Under the pieces are notes generated by a model that saw only the letters and a program-made list of their open reading frames with translations, was not told where the DNA came from and searched no databases. 64,000 bases of DNA from Pictodentalium vernedei (lineage: Eukaryota; Mollusca; Scaphopoda; Dentaliida; Dentaliidae), in the NCBI GenBank assembly GCA_031216915.1, contig CM062292.1:69118790-69182789 (forward strand), written 5' to 3'. Every line of letters begins with the position of its first letter. Position 1 is the first letter of the stretch. The position numbers and the translations under genes are program-made. Below are positions 31,093 to 42,499 of this stretch, piece by piece.

Positions 31093-32698
31093 AGTCCCCT
31101 ACGGGAACTGTAAGGGGACTACAGGATTGCCGTCTGTCCATCTGTCTGTCTGTTTTTATGTTACCACCTCTCCCTCCAACATGCTTTAAGCTACACCTTT
31201 CATATTTGGTACATGGATAAATGGTTCTGAGGGGATGATGCACGCTCAAAATTTTTTTTTCAAAATCCAAGATGGCGGAATGGCGGTCATTTTTGTTGTG
31301 TTTTTTAAGCTTTTTTTCTCTATTTTCATGTTACCACCTCTCCCACCAACATGGTTCAAGCTACACCTTTCATATTTGGTACATGGATAAATGGTTCTGA
31401 GGGGATGATGCACGCTCAAAATATTTTTTACAAAATCCAAGATGGCGGAATGGCGGCCATTTTTGTTGTGTTTTTTAAGCTTTTTTTCTCTATTTTCATG
31501 TTACCACCCTTCCCACCAACATGGTTCAAGCTACACCTTTCATATTTGGTACATGGATAAATGGTTCTGAGTGGATGATGCACGCTCAAAATTTTTTTTT
31601 CAAAATCCAAGATGGCGGAATGGCGGCCATTTTTGTTGTGTTTTTTAAGCGTTTTTTCTCTATTTTGATGTTACCACCCCTCCCACCAACATGGTTTAAG
31701 CTACACCTTTCATATTTGGTACATGGATAAATGGTTCTGAGGAGATGATGCACGCTCAAAATTTTTTTTCAAAATCCAAGATGGCGGAATGGCGGCCATT
31801 TTTGTTGTGTTTTTTAAGCTTTTTTTCTCTATTTTCATGTTACCACCCCTCCCACCAACATGGTTCAAGCTACACTTTGCATATTTGGCACATGGATAGA
31901 GGGTTGGGAGGGGATGATGCACGTTCAATATTTTTTCTTCAAAATCCAAGATGGCGGCATGGCGGACATTTTTGTTGTGTTTTTTAAGCTTTTTTCTCTA
32001 TTTTATGTTACCACCCCTCACTCCAACATGGTTCAAGCTACACTTTTTATATCTGGCACATGGATAGAGGGTTGTAATGGGATGTTGCACGTTCAATATT
32101 TTTTTTCCAAAATTCAAGATGGCCCCCATGGCAACCATTTCTGTTGTGTTTTTTAAGCTTTTTTTCTCTGTTTTATGTTACCACTACTCCCCCCAACATG
32201 GTTCAAGTTGCACTTTTCATATATGGTACATGGAATAAGGATGTTGTGAGGGGATTATGCACGCTCAATATTTTTTTTTCAAATTCTAACATCTGTCTGT
32301 CTGTCCGTCCGTCTGTCTGTTTTTACCACCTCTCCCTCTAACTTGCTTCAAGCTACACCTTTCATATTTGGTACATGGATAAATGGTTCTGAGGGGATGA
32401 TGCACAGTCAATATTTATTTTTCAAAAACCAAGATGGCAGAATGGCGGCCATTTTTGTTGTGTTTTTTTAAGCTTTTTTTTCTATTTTATGTTACCACCC
32501 CTCCCTCCAACATGGTTCAAGCTACACCTTTCATATATGGTACATGGATAAAGGGTTGTGAGGGGATTATGCACGCTCAATATTTTTTTTTAAAAATCCA
32601 AGATGCTTATATACTCTAGTGTCTTCTGTGACAAAAACACCTTATGTCAAAAAAGTGTCGTAGGGGACTAATACCACCTCGGTGGTCAAACACTTGTT
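31093..32698 (+). mobile_element. Tandem-core element, AGTCCCCTACG family
   Basis: 5' AGTCCCCTACGGGAACTG, a GTCTGTCCATCTGTCTGTC tract about 40 bp in, nine ~170-bp units with TTTCATATTTGGTACATGG and AAATCCAAGATGGCGG, then CGTAGGGGACT, hairpin CCACCTCGGTGG and CTTGTT. A second GTCTGTC tract at about 32288-32320 lies inside the array. Flanks CTTATT and TACTTTAA join exactly as in the uninterrupted copies near 36800 and 37280. Insertion was thus between T and T without duplication. Confidence 0.88.
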
Positions 32699-33051
32699 TA
32701 CTTTAATTTTGGTATTTTGTGTGCAGGTTTTTGACTTTTCTGTGCAGGTTTTTGACTTTTGTGTACAGGTTTTGAAATTTTGTCTTCAAGTGGAGTTTTA
32801 CCTTACTGGCATATTGCCATGGTGGTTAACATAACATTTCAGAGTATTTTTCTAAATTTTAACTCTTTGAAACAAATGTGATACTTTTTTGACTTTTTTG
32901 TGCAGGTTTTGAGGTTTTTCTTTCTTTTCTTCCAAGTGGATATTTTTCAGGTAGAGTTTCACCTTACTGGCATATTGCCATGGTGGTTACTGTGACATTA
33001 TCAGGGTATTGGTCTCAATTTTAACCCATTGAAACAAATGTGATACTTTTT

Positions 33052-34013
33052 AGCTCACTGAAGGGAGCTTAACTTATCACTTGCCGTCCGTCGTCGTCTG
33101 TCGTCGTGAACATTTTTCAAACGACTTCTCCTCTGAAACCACTGGTCCGATTTTCACGAAACTTCATGTGGATGTTCATTGCTATATGGTAATTCATGTT
33201 TGTTCAAATGAAATGGCCACGTTCCTTGCGGGCTCTGTAAGAGGCATAACTCTGATAGCACCATATGAATTATAGAAAAATTATTAAAAAATCTTCTTCT
33301 CCAGAACCAGTGGGCAGAATCTTTTGATACTTGGTATGCAGCATCTTGGCATGGGTCTGATTCAAGTTTGTTCAAATCAGCCCCCTGGATTCATATTTAG
33401 GCTCACTATAGAAGCCCAAATTCGAACTTAGTGCATTTCAGGCAAATTTCTTAAAAAATCTTCTTCTCCAGATCCAGCAGGCAGAATCTTTTGATATTTG
33501 GTATGCAACATTGTGGGATGGATCTGATTCAGGTTTGTTCAAATCGGCCCCCTGGATTCACTTTTGGGCTCAGTATAGAAGCCTGAATTCGAACTTAGTG
33601 TATTTCAGGCACATTTCTTAAAAAATCTTCTTCTCCAGATCCAGCAGGCAGAATCTTTTGATATTTGGTATGCAACATTGTGGGGTGGATCTGATTCAAG
33701 TTTGTTGAAAGCGGCCCCCCTGGATTCATATTTGGGCTCAGTATAGAAGCCCGAATTCGAACTTAGTGCATTTCAGGCAAATTTCTTAAAAAATCTTCTT
33801 CTCAAGATCCGGCAGGTAGAATCTTCTGATATTTGGTTCGCAACATTGTGGGGTGGATCTGTTTCAAGTTTGTTCAAATCGGCCCCCTGGATTCATATTT
33901 GGGCTCAGTATGGGAGCCCAATTTGAACTTAGTGCAATTCAGGCAAATTTCTTTAAAATCTTCTTCTCAAGATCCAGCAGGCAGAATCTTTTGATATTGG
34001 GTATGCAGCATGC

Positions 34014-34044
<31 letters not shown>

Positions 34045-35926
34045 GTGAGATTCAAGTTTGTTCAAGCCAAGTCCCTGGGTTCATATTTGGTCTCACTGTG
34101 GTAGCCCAAATTATAACTTAGTTCAAAATGAGGAATTTTCTTTAAAAATCTTCTTCTTCAGATCCAGCAGTCAGGAATGTTTTGATATTTGGTATGCAGC
34201 ATCCTTTGGGGGTGAGATTCAAGTTTGTTCAAGCCATGTCCCTAGGTTCATATTTGGGCTCACTGTGGGTGCCTGAATGATAACTTAGTTCAAAATGAGG
34301 AATTTTGTTTAAAAATCTTCTTCTTCAGATCCAGCAGTTGGATTGTTTTGATATTTGGTATGCAGCATCCTTAGGGAGGGAGGGGGGGGGGGGGAGATTC
34401 AAGTTTGTTCAAGCCATGCCTAGGTCCATATTTGGGCTCACTGTGGAGCTTGAATTGTAACTTAGTCAATATGAGGAATTTTTAAAAAAAATCTTCTTCA
34501 TCAGATCCAGCAGTCGGAATGTTTTGATATGTGGTGTGTCCTTGGGGGGGGGGGGGGGGGGGGGAGATTCAAATTTGTTAAAGCCAAGTGCCTGGGTCCA
34601 TATTTGAGCTCCCTGTGGGAGCCCGAATTGTAACTTAGTCAATATGAGGAATTTTTAACTCACCGAAGGGAGCTCAACTTATCAGTTGCCGTCTGTCGTC
34701 CGTCGTCGTCTGTCGTCGTGAACATTTTTCATACGACTTCTCCTCTGAAACCACTGGTCCGATTTTCACGAAACTTCATGTGGATGTTCATTACTTTATG
34801 GCAATTCAGGTTTGTTCAAATGAAATGGCCATGTCCCTTGGGGGCTATGTATGGGGCATAGCTCTTATAGCACCATATGAATTGTAGAAAAATTATTAAA
34901 AAATCTTTTTCTCCAGAACCAGTGGGCAGAATCTTTTGATACTTGGTATGAAGCATCTTGGTATGGGTCTGATTCAAGTTTGTTCAAATCGAGTCCCTCA
35001 ACCAATATTGGGGCTCACTATGGGGGCGTGAATTTTTACTTAGTGCAATTTAAGAAAAATTCTTTAAAAATCTTTTTCTCCAGAACCAATGGGCAGAATC
35101 CTTTGATATTTGGAATGCAGCCTCTTGGTATGTGTCTGATTCAAGTTTGTTCAAATCGAGTCCCTTGATCAATATTGGGGCTCCCAATAAGGGCATGAAT
35201 TTTTCCTTGTTGAAATTTAAGGAAAAATCTTCTTCTCCAGAACCAGTGGGCAGAATCTTTTGAAATTTGGTATACAGCATCTTGGTATGGGTCCGATTCA
35301 AGTTTGTTCAAATGGAATCCCTTGATCAATTTTGGGGCTCACTATAGGGACCTGAATTTTTACTTAGTGCAATTTACGAAAAAAAATTTCAAAATCTTCT
35401 TCTCCAGAACCAATGGGCAGGATCTTTTGATATTTGGTATACAGCATCTTGGTATGGGTCTGATTCAAGCTTGTTCAAATTGAATCCCCCGTTCAATATT
35501 GGGGATCACTATGGGGGTGTGAATTTTTACTTAGTGCAATTTAAGAAAAAATCTTTAACAATCTTCTTCACCAGAAGCAGTGGGCAGAATCTTTAGATAT
35601 TTGGTATGCAGCATCTTGGTATGGGTTGGATTCACGTTTGTTCAAATTGAGTCTTTTGATCAATATTGGGGCTCACTATGGGGGCGTGAATGTTTACTTT
35701 GAGCAACTCAAGGAAATTTTTTTAAAAATCTTCTTCAGAACCATCATGCAGAATCTTTTGATATTTGATCAGCAGCATTGTCCCATTCAGTCCTGTTGAT
35801 GTTTTAGCTCTACAGAGAGTATAGATTTACTCTGTAGAACCTTAAGAATAGCTTTTGATAAAATTTGTGTCTTAACAGTATGGAACATTCGGTGAGCGCC
35901 TAAGGCCCCCTGGGGCCTCTTGTTTT
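33052..35926 (+). mobile_element. Tandem-core element, AGCTCACCTG family, double copy
   Basis: Two 5' ends are present, at 33052 (AGCTCACTGAAGGGAGCTTA) and about 34657 (ACTCACCGAAGGGAGCTCAA). Each has a GTCGTCGTCTGTCGTCGTG tract and its own array of ~160-bp units. There is only one 3' end (AGGCCCCCTGGGGCCT hairpin then CTTGTT at about 35921). Outer flanks GATACTTTTT and TTTTACTTTTATGTGCAGG rejoin as in the intact satellite near 36965. Poly-G runs of 29, 13 and 21 bases (34017, 34382, 34544) fall at the same unit position. Confidence 0.82.
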
Positions 35927-36052
35927 TTTTACTTTTATGTGCAGGTTTTTAGGTTGTCTTTCTTCTCTTCCAAGTGGTGACTTACCTTGTAGCATATTGC
36001 CATGGTTCCTATTTTATGTTAGGATCCTTCTTGGGGCTAGTGTTATATTATT

Positions 36053-36782
36053 ATACCCCCAGCAACAAAGTTGCTGGGGTATAATGTTTTTGACTGGTCC
36101 GTCTGTCAGTCCGTCAGTCAGTCCTACTTGTTTTCCAGACTTTTTTTCTACACGCTTCCAGATATTGAGCTGATTTTTGGTATGGGAGTCTAACATGGTG
36201 GCCTACAGATCAAGTTTGCATTTTTTTCCGCTCCACTGATTTTTACCGAAATTACGGCCCTTAGACTCTGAAAAATTCATCAAAATTACAGTTTTCTGGA
36301 CTTTTTTTCTACACGCTTCCAGATATTGAGCTGTTTTTGTGGTATGTTAGTCTAACATGGTGGCCTACAGATCAAGTTTGCATTTTGTTCCGCTCCACTG
36401 ATTTTTACCGAAATTACGGCCCTTGGACTCTGAAAAATTCATCAAAATTACAGTTTTCCGGACTTTTTTTCTACACGCTTCCAGATATTGAGCTGATGTT
36501 TGGTATGTTAGTCTGACATGGTGGCCTACTGATCAAGTTTGCATTTTGTTCCGCTCCACTGATTTTTACCAAAATTACGGCCCCATAGACTTTGAAAAAG
36601 TTCATCAACATTACAGTTTTCCGGGCTTTTTCTCTGCTTGAATTCTTTCAATACCGTTGAAACTACAGAACACTGTTTTCTGCAGTATTCCTAGAATCTA
36701 TGTTTATTTTTAAAAAATGATTAGTGCTTGAAATATCGGGGCACGTGGGGTATGTGAGCGTGCTCACTAAGGTTCTTTAATT
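36053..36782 (+). mobile_element. Tandem-core element, ATACCCCCAGC family
   Basis: 5' ATACCCCCAGCAAC forms a hairpin with GTTGCTGGGGTAT, then a GTCCGTCTGTCAGTCCGTC tract 45 bp in, then about 3.5 units of ~162 bp (CTACACGCTTCCAGATATTG, GATTTTTACCGAAATTACGG). The 3' side has GGGGTAT, hairpin GTGAGCGTGCTCAC and a T-rich end. Flanks ATTATATTATT and TAACCCTTTAGCTG rejoin as at about 37252, giving a TT target. Confidence 0.88.
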
Positions 36783-37329
36783 TAACCCTTTAGCTGCTTA
36801 TTTACTTTAATTTTGGACTTTTGTGTGCAGGTTTTTGACTTTTGTGTACAGGTTTTGGTATTTTTTTTTTAAGTGGAGTTTTACCTCAGTGGCATATGCC
36901 ATGGTGGTTACTGTAACATTTTCAGGGTATTTTTCTAAATTTCAACCCTTTGAAACAAATGTGATACTTTTTTTACTTTTATGTGCAGGTTTTGAGGTTT
37001 TTCTTTCTTTTTTTCCAAGTGGATATTTTTCAGGTAGAGTTTCACTTTACTTGCATATTGCCATGGTAGTTACTGTGACATTATCAGGGTATTTTTCTCA
37101 ATTTTAACCCATTGAAACAAATGTGATACTTTTTTGTATACTTTTATGTGCAGGTTTTGAGGTTTGTCTTTCTTTTCTTCATAGTGGAGACTTACCTTGT
37201 AGCATATTGCCATGGTTCCTATTTTATATTAGCATGCTTCTTGGGGCTATTATTATATTATTTAACCCTTTAGCTGCTTATTTACTTTAATTTTTGACTT
37301 TTGTGTGCAGGTTTGCGACTTTTTTTTAA

Positions 37330-37640
37330 AACTCCAGCCACCCCTTTACATTGGCCACAGGGTACTGATACCCCCTCTGGTTACTGCATGGGATCAATTT
37401 AGACAGAGGGATAATATTGAACGAGAAGCCGAAAGCTTCAAGTTCAATATTACCCTTCCGCCAAAATTGATTGAGTTCGAAAAAAAATGACAGTCTGAAC
37501 ACGTATACTGTTCTGTATTTATTGCAGAGCAATAATATATAACACGAAGCCTTCAATATTATCCCTCTGCCAAAATTGATCCTGTGCGGCAAAACAATGA
37601 CAATTTGAATGTGTATGCTGTTCAGTATTTATTGCACGCG
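37330..37640 (-). repeat. Direct repeat pair within a possible MITE
   Basis: About 90 bp are repeated directly: TTCAATATTACCCTTCCGCC..TTCTGTATTTATTGCA (37437-37525) and TTCAATATTATCCCTCTGCC..TTCAGTATTTATTGCA (37551-37636). GATAATATTGAACG at 37410 is an inverted partner. Family unknown. Confidence 0.55.
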
Positions 37641-39655
37641 TACAGTATACTAAAAAGTTATTAAAAATGCAAATTATTGCCAAAAATAACCAAAATATAA
37701 AACAAGAAATAGTTAAATAGTCCGCGCTCGTGATCAAAATTGTTCAAGGACAATACAAAAAAATTTATTGTTTGCTTCGGTTTTTGCAGAAAACGCTTGT
37801 ATTTTATGTAGATAAAAGCATAGATGCGCAATAAACATATATATTAGTGTTTAAGGTCACATATTTCTGCACCTTTGCTATAAATATGACCAGGCCACTG
37901 CCCCAAATTTCTGTTTTAGAACCAATAGATCGGTTTGAATCGAATTCCACGAACAGTATTATTGGGTCACAAGTACTTGATGCATGCACCCCCGCCCTGC
38001 CCCTCCCCCCCCCCCCCCTCAAAAAAAAATTGCATCCCCATGGGAACTTCAGGAACTAAAAATAGAAAATTTCCTGAGGTACCATATGGGGATGCCTAGT
38101 TTAATTCTGCTGGTAATGGGAAAATGCTGAGTCAGGCTTTTTCAAAATGTTCCTAGATGTATCTATACAACATCTGATCAGGACATACCAGAAAATAAGT
38201 GGTCAGATAAGGACATTGTCAGGTACCAAAAGGCCAATGTCTGACTGAGGTTTAAAATCATCAGTCAAAATATCTGATGCCAAAATTATCAATGAAGTTC
38301 AGAGATCAGAACATCATACATGCTGGAAATCATGTACATAACAAGCAAGCATAAAATTAATGATTATTGTGATTTCTGGTCCTGGCAAGTTGGGAAGTGT
38401 GAAGACAGTGGCTCATCAGTATTAACATCATCTGAAACACATTATTTTGAATACTCAAACTCCATTTTGTAATATGTCAGATATCATTCTTAAATGACAG
38501 ACATGATTCATTTGGTGTCTGACATTTTGTCTGGAAGCACAATGAAAATTATTTTCAGGCCTGGATTGGGATCAAACTTGATTTGTAGGTACCCAAGACA
38601 AAGCCACATACTAGAAGTCAGCCAATTATCTCAATAATGGTGAAAAGAAGTCTGGAAAACTGTTAAATCGGAATGACAGAATGGTGGATAGATAAAAGTA
38701 AATCACTGAAAATCCCTCAAAACTCATTTTTAAGCATGAAATGAATTATTTCACCCAATGGCCCCAGCCACTGCCCCCTCCCCCTCACCTCATTAAAAAT
38801 ATAATGTTGACATATGGGACTTTGGACCCGAGGTTTTCCAGGTATCGTGGAACTAAATATTGAAATAAGAGTTAACTGCCTTAAAATGTTGCACTCAGAA
38901 ATGATGCAATCTCTAAAAATAAACAGCCTTGGGAAAATATATTGTTTCAATAAACGTTTGAAACATTCTATTGACATCTTGCATTATTGTTGAATATTCC
39001 TGATAAAAAAGAGGCTGAATTTTGATGACTTTTAGACCTAAAAAATACAATTTACTTTTTGTGTGTTTTTGTAGGGAATTCCCTGGAAAATATGTGCACG
39101 TGACTGGTACTTCCCTTTGTGTCAGTTTTTCTCTCTTATTTGTTGCATGACCCCCTGTTTTCGGATCAGAAAAAGTTGTCTGAAGGGCTATACTTGACAG
39201 AGATATTTGAATGCCAAAATTAAAGTGATGCGATCATATTTTTTTCTGCCTGAACGTTATAATGGTCGCCTATGGAAAAATATTTAGTTCCGTGATACCT
39301 CCACTTGTAACCTCAAAAGTTGAAAACTTGAGTAACTGAGGTTTAGAATTTCAGATCTTGAAAAAATGACCCTTTTTTAGTGTTGTTGAAAACCTTGAAA
39401 ATTTGGACATTATTTCTATGGTAGCAACTGAATACTAGAAAAATCATCTGGCACGGATGAGAGTTTTAAATAATTACATAACTCCATCCCCCTGCAGGGT
39501 TAATTGGCTGTAGATACTTGAATGTGTTTTTAATTATTTTTCAAAAGTGATTATATACCATGAGTATTTTTTTCAGAGATATCATGAATCCAGCAGGGGA
39601 AGCCTTAGTTTAACAAGATATTGTTCATAAATAATTGTTTTGTTACCATTTACCA
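37641..39655. other. Intergenic, mostly without recognisable features
   Basis: A short SINE-tail piece in minus orientation lies at 37852-37893 (GTGTTTAAGGTCACATATTT). A C-run followed by an A-run is at about 38004-38029. The rest (38040-39655) has no recognisable gene or repeat. Confidence 0.4.
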
Positions 39656-40071
39656 ACAGGCACCACTCATTTATCCATTCTGCCACCACTCACTTTCTTG
39701 CACTTTCTTGCTGGTGTCATGTACATTGGGTAATGGGTTAACAGGGTTCATGCTTTCTTGGCGTTCTCAAGTTTTTTGATTCATTGTTGCATAGTTCATC
39801 TTTGTTATTAGTTTTAAGCTCTTCAATTAAGGCCACATAAAGTAGATCTGTTTCTCAGGCCATTTTTAAAAAAAAAAAATTGCATGTGGTCATGCAGGAA
39901 GTTTTTTTTTTCATTTTTGTAATTATTTTTTTATCCTCAAAGGTTCATATGCGGGCTTTGTTTTATGTGTTAGGCCTCATATACCCCAGAGTAATATGGG
40001 CAGTTGTGTATTTTATTCATTTTATTAACTTAAGTAATTTATCTGATATAAACCAATTAACTTTTATTTTT

Positions 40072-41180
40072 AGCTCAACTTGACAACATCAAGTATGAGC
40101 TGTTGGGATGGGTTGTGATCCTTACGTCCATATGTCTGTCCGTCCACAATTCCTTTAGCACACCCCTCACCCAATCAGTTACAAATTTTGTTTGCGGTTT
40201 TGGATCAATGTGTAGATGGGAGCTATTTTTTTCGAATTTTGTTGAAAAACATGGCTGCCAGTGGCCATCTTGGATTTAGATATAAATTGTCCCAACAATT
40301 CCTTGAGCACACCCTGCAGGTCGCAGCTCCCATCCGATCAGTTCCAAATTTCATATGTAGCTTTGGGATAATGTCTTGATGGGAGCTTTCAAATTTTTCC
40401 GAATTTCTTTAAAAAACATGGCCGAGAGAGGCCATCAGATTTCATCCATAGCTTTGGTGTGATGTCTAGATGGGAGCTATCGAATATTTCTCAATTTTGT
40501 TGAAAAACATGGCTCAGTTTATTAGCACATCCTACAGGTTGCAACTCTCACCTGATATTTTTTGAATTTTATATATGGCTTTGGTGTGATGTCTAAATGG
40601 GCACTATCAAATTTTTCTGTATTTCATTAAAAAATATGGCTGCCAGCAACCATCATGGATTGGCATATGAATTGTCAACAATTCCATTAGCACACCCTGC
40701 AGACTGCATCTCTCAGCCAAACTTTTTCAAATTTCATATGTAGTTTTGGTGTGATCTCTAGATGGCAGCTATCAAATTTTTCTGAATTTTTGTTGAAAAA
40801 CATGGCCAGCAGTCCCCATCTTTGATTTGGCATATAAATTGTCAACAATTCCATTAGCAGACCCTACAGGTCGCACCTCTCACATGATCTTTTTCAAATT
40901 TTATTTGTAACTTTGGTATGATGTCCACATAGTAGTTATCAAATTTTTCTGCATTCCATTCAAAAAGATAGCCACCATTGGCTACCTTGGATTTGACATA
41001 TAAATTGTCAACAATTCCATTAGTACACCCAACGGGCCCCATCCCTCACCCGATTTTTTTCAGATTTCATATGATTTTTTTTCTGCAGAAACTTGAGTGA
41101 ATGACATGGCATAACTGGATCTTTCTATTTAGTTCAGTCCCTTCTTGGACAAGTTGAGCTGCAGTGTCATTGACACTTTC
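40072..41180 (+). mobile_element. Tandem-core element, AGCTCAACTTG family
   Basis: 5' AGCTCAACTTGACAACATC, a GTCCATATGTCTGTCCGTCC tract about 53 bp in, six or more ~140-150-bp units (AACATGGCTGCCAGTGGCC, AATTTCATATGTAGCTTTGG), then CAAGTTGAGCT, hairpin AGTGTCATTGACACT and TTC. Copy 1 of the duplication (near 18580) lacks it, so insertion followed the duplication. A lone 3' end, reversed, is at 52789-52830. Confidence 0.85.
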
Positions 41181-41388
41181 ATTTTTAACCTTTAGGTCCC
41201 ATACTGCCACATTTGTGTTGCTCTGAAAAGAATGTTCCAAGTGTATTCTTCCTCGAGAACTTGACTGGTAGGATGCATTTATTTTGACAGTGTTTTTATC
41301 TCATTGTTGGCTGCCTGTACCGGCAACCAACAATCATGTAAAATCACTGTTATGTCATCTGCAGCAGTGTTCATGTATATATACGGTA

Positions 41389-41817
41389 CAGTGGAGCCCA
41401 CTTAATTGGATATCTCTTAATTGTATATCCTTGTTAATTGAATATAATTTTCCATCACAAAACCATTTACCATACCTCCAGTACAAATTTGACCTGTTAA
41501 TTAAATATAGGTTATAGAGTAAACTCCTGTTAATTGAATAAAAAATCTGGTAACCTGTCGAGAAATTACCCTAACTGTCCCCAGTTTACCTTTGTTTATA
41601 GACCCAGTTGGTCTCAGTACATCCAATACAGACATTTAATCTATTGTATCTTGTTTGACAGAGCTCTTAGAGCTCTGTCAAACAAGACATAATAGAATAA
41701 ATGCTAAATTTATCACTAGAATACAGGAAAATGACACATTCCCTGTTAATTAAATACTCCTGTTAATTGAATAATTTTCACTGGCAAAGTGGCTATTCAA
41801 TTAACAGGATTCCACTG
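41389..41817 (-). mobile_element. TA-target MITE with TTAATTGAATA motifs, copy 3
   Basis: TA at 41387-41388 and 41818-41819; ends CAGTGGAGCCCACTTAATTG and AATTAACAGGATTCCACTG. The central palindrome is intact (TTTGACAGAGCTCTTAGAGC). Absent from copy 1 of the segmental duplication. Confidence 0.9.
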
Positions 41818-42149
41818 TAGTTATGAATGTAAAATTAATCTGAGAAGTCAAGGGTTAAGTGTGCATTTGTAAAAAAAGAGGGCATGTAGCAGCCATTTGC
41901 ACTTGTCTTCAAACATTGCTAATCCTGCTTGTGCAGACTTTGTCCCTCGGGGAGTCTGACTGTTGCGCGCCGCTGCTCAGCACTCTCCAATAAATTCCAA
42001 CAAAACAAATTTAGATTAAAAACTATTGTTTCTCAACTGATCAAATAAGCTAATGGCTTTCAGCACTTTTCAGTAGAACCATGATGGTGGCTAGTAGCAC
42101 TGAACCAGTTAAACAACATTCTCAGGTGAATGCCTCAAGCCCCCTGGGA

Positions 42150-42325
42150 GGTGTGCGGTAGCTCATTGGTTAGAGCAATGGACTTTAAACCAAAAAGTCA
42201 ACAGCTCTATCCTGCCCCATGCCATCTGTGCTGTGTATGACATACTGGCGATGCACTTGCCTTTAAACACAACAACAGTACAGTCGTCGTGGACTGGTCA
42301 TAATCCACTCGCGGGCAGTGATGGA
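42150..42325 (+). mobile_element. SINE-like fragment with tRNA-like head
   Basis: GTGCGGTAGCTCATTGGTTA with GAGCAATGGACTTTAAACC is a tRNA-like A-box and arm, followed by a short eroded body. The flank AAGCCCCCTGGGAGG just before resembles the 3' hairpin of the AGCTCACCTG family. Confidence 0.5.
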
Positions 42326-42499
42326 CACACATGCATTTAACAGGAAATAAAAATCATCAGCAACATTTTAATTAATGAAGCACGTGTTATTTTTGATGAT
42401 TGTTCCTATATTTAGTGTTTGGAATCCAATATGATTTCATCCGTGGAAATAATGCCCACTCATGGAAAGTGATGAGATCACAATGGTCATACTGTAACT

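Larger units (their letters stand above)
30753..37325 (+). mobile_element. Tandem-core element/satellite with three-unit higher-order repeat, hosting three insertions
   Basis: It opens with GGCTCACCAACAATAG and TATGTGAGCC, then a GTCGGTGGTGTCGG tract about 45 bp in, then ~160-bp units built on TTTTGTGTGCAGGTTTTTGA and CATATTGCCATGG. Three unit types alternate. Alpha has GCATGCTTCTTGGGGCTA and AACCCTTTAGCTGCTTA, beta has TGTGTACAGGTTTTGG, and gamma has TTTTTCAGGTAGAGTTTCAC. The order after removing the insertions is alpha-beta-gamma-alpha-beta-gamma-alpha, with a period near 480-500 bp. Insertions at 31093-32698, 33052-35926 and 36053-36782 split it. The 3' end is not found. Confidence 0.7.
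39656..42000 (+). repeat. Segmental duplication, copy 2
   Basis: Matches 18180-19700: CCACCACTCACTTTC, CATAGTTCATCTTTGTTATT, TAAGGCCACATAAAG, GGGCAGTTGTGTA, AAACCAATTAACTTTTATT, then CTTCCTCGAGAACTTGACT, CAACCAACAATCATGTAAAA, GTGTTCATGTATATATACGG and GCATGTAGCAGCC. It is interrupted by 40072-41180 and 41389-41817, which copy 1 lacks; only the edge of the A-box minisatellite is present. Confidence 0.8.

Noticed and set aside
31246-32619. Many ~65-80-residue frames on both strands with similar sequences
   Set aside because: Produced by the ~170-bp tandem core of the AGTCCCC element; no codon-level conservation and both strands are open equally.
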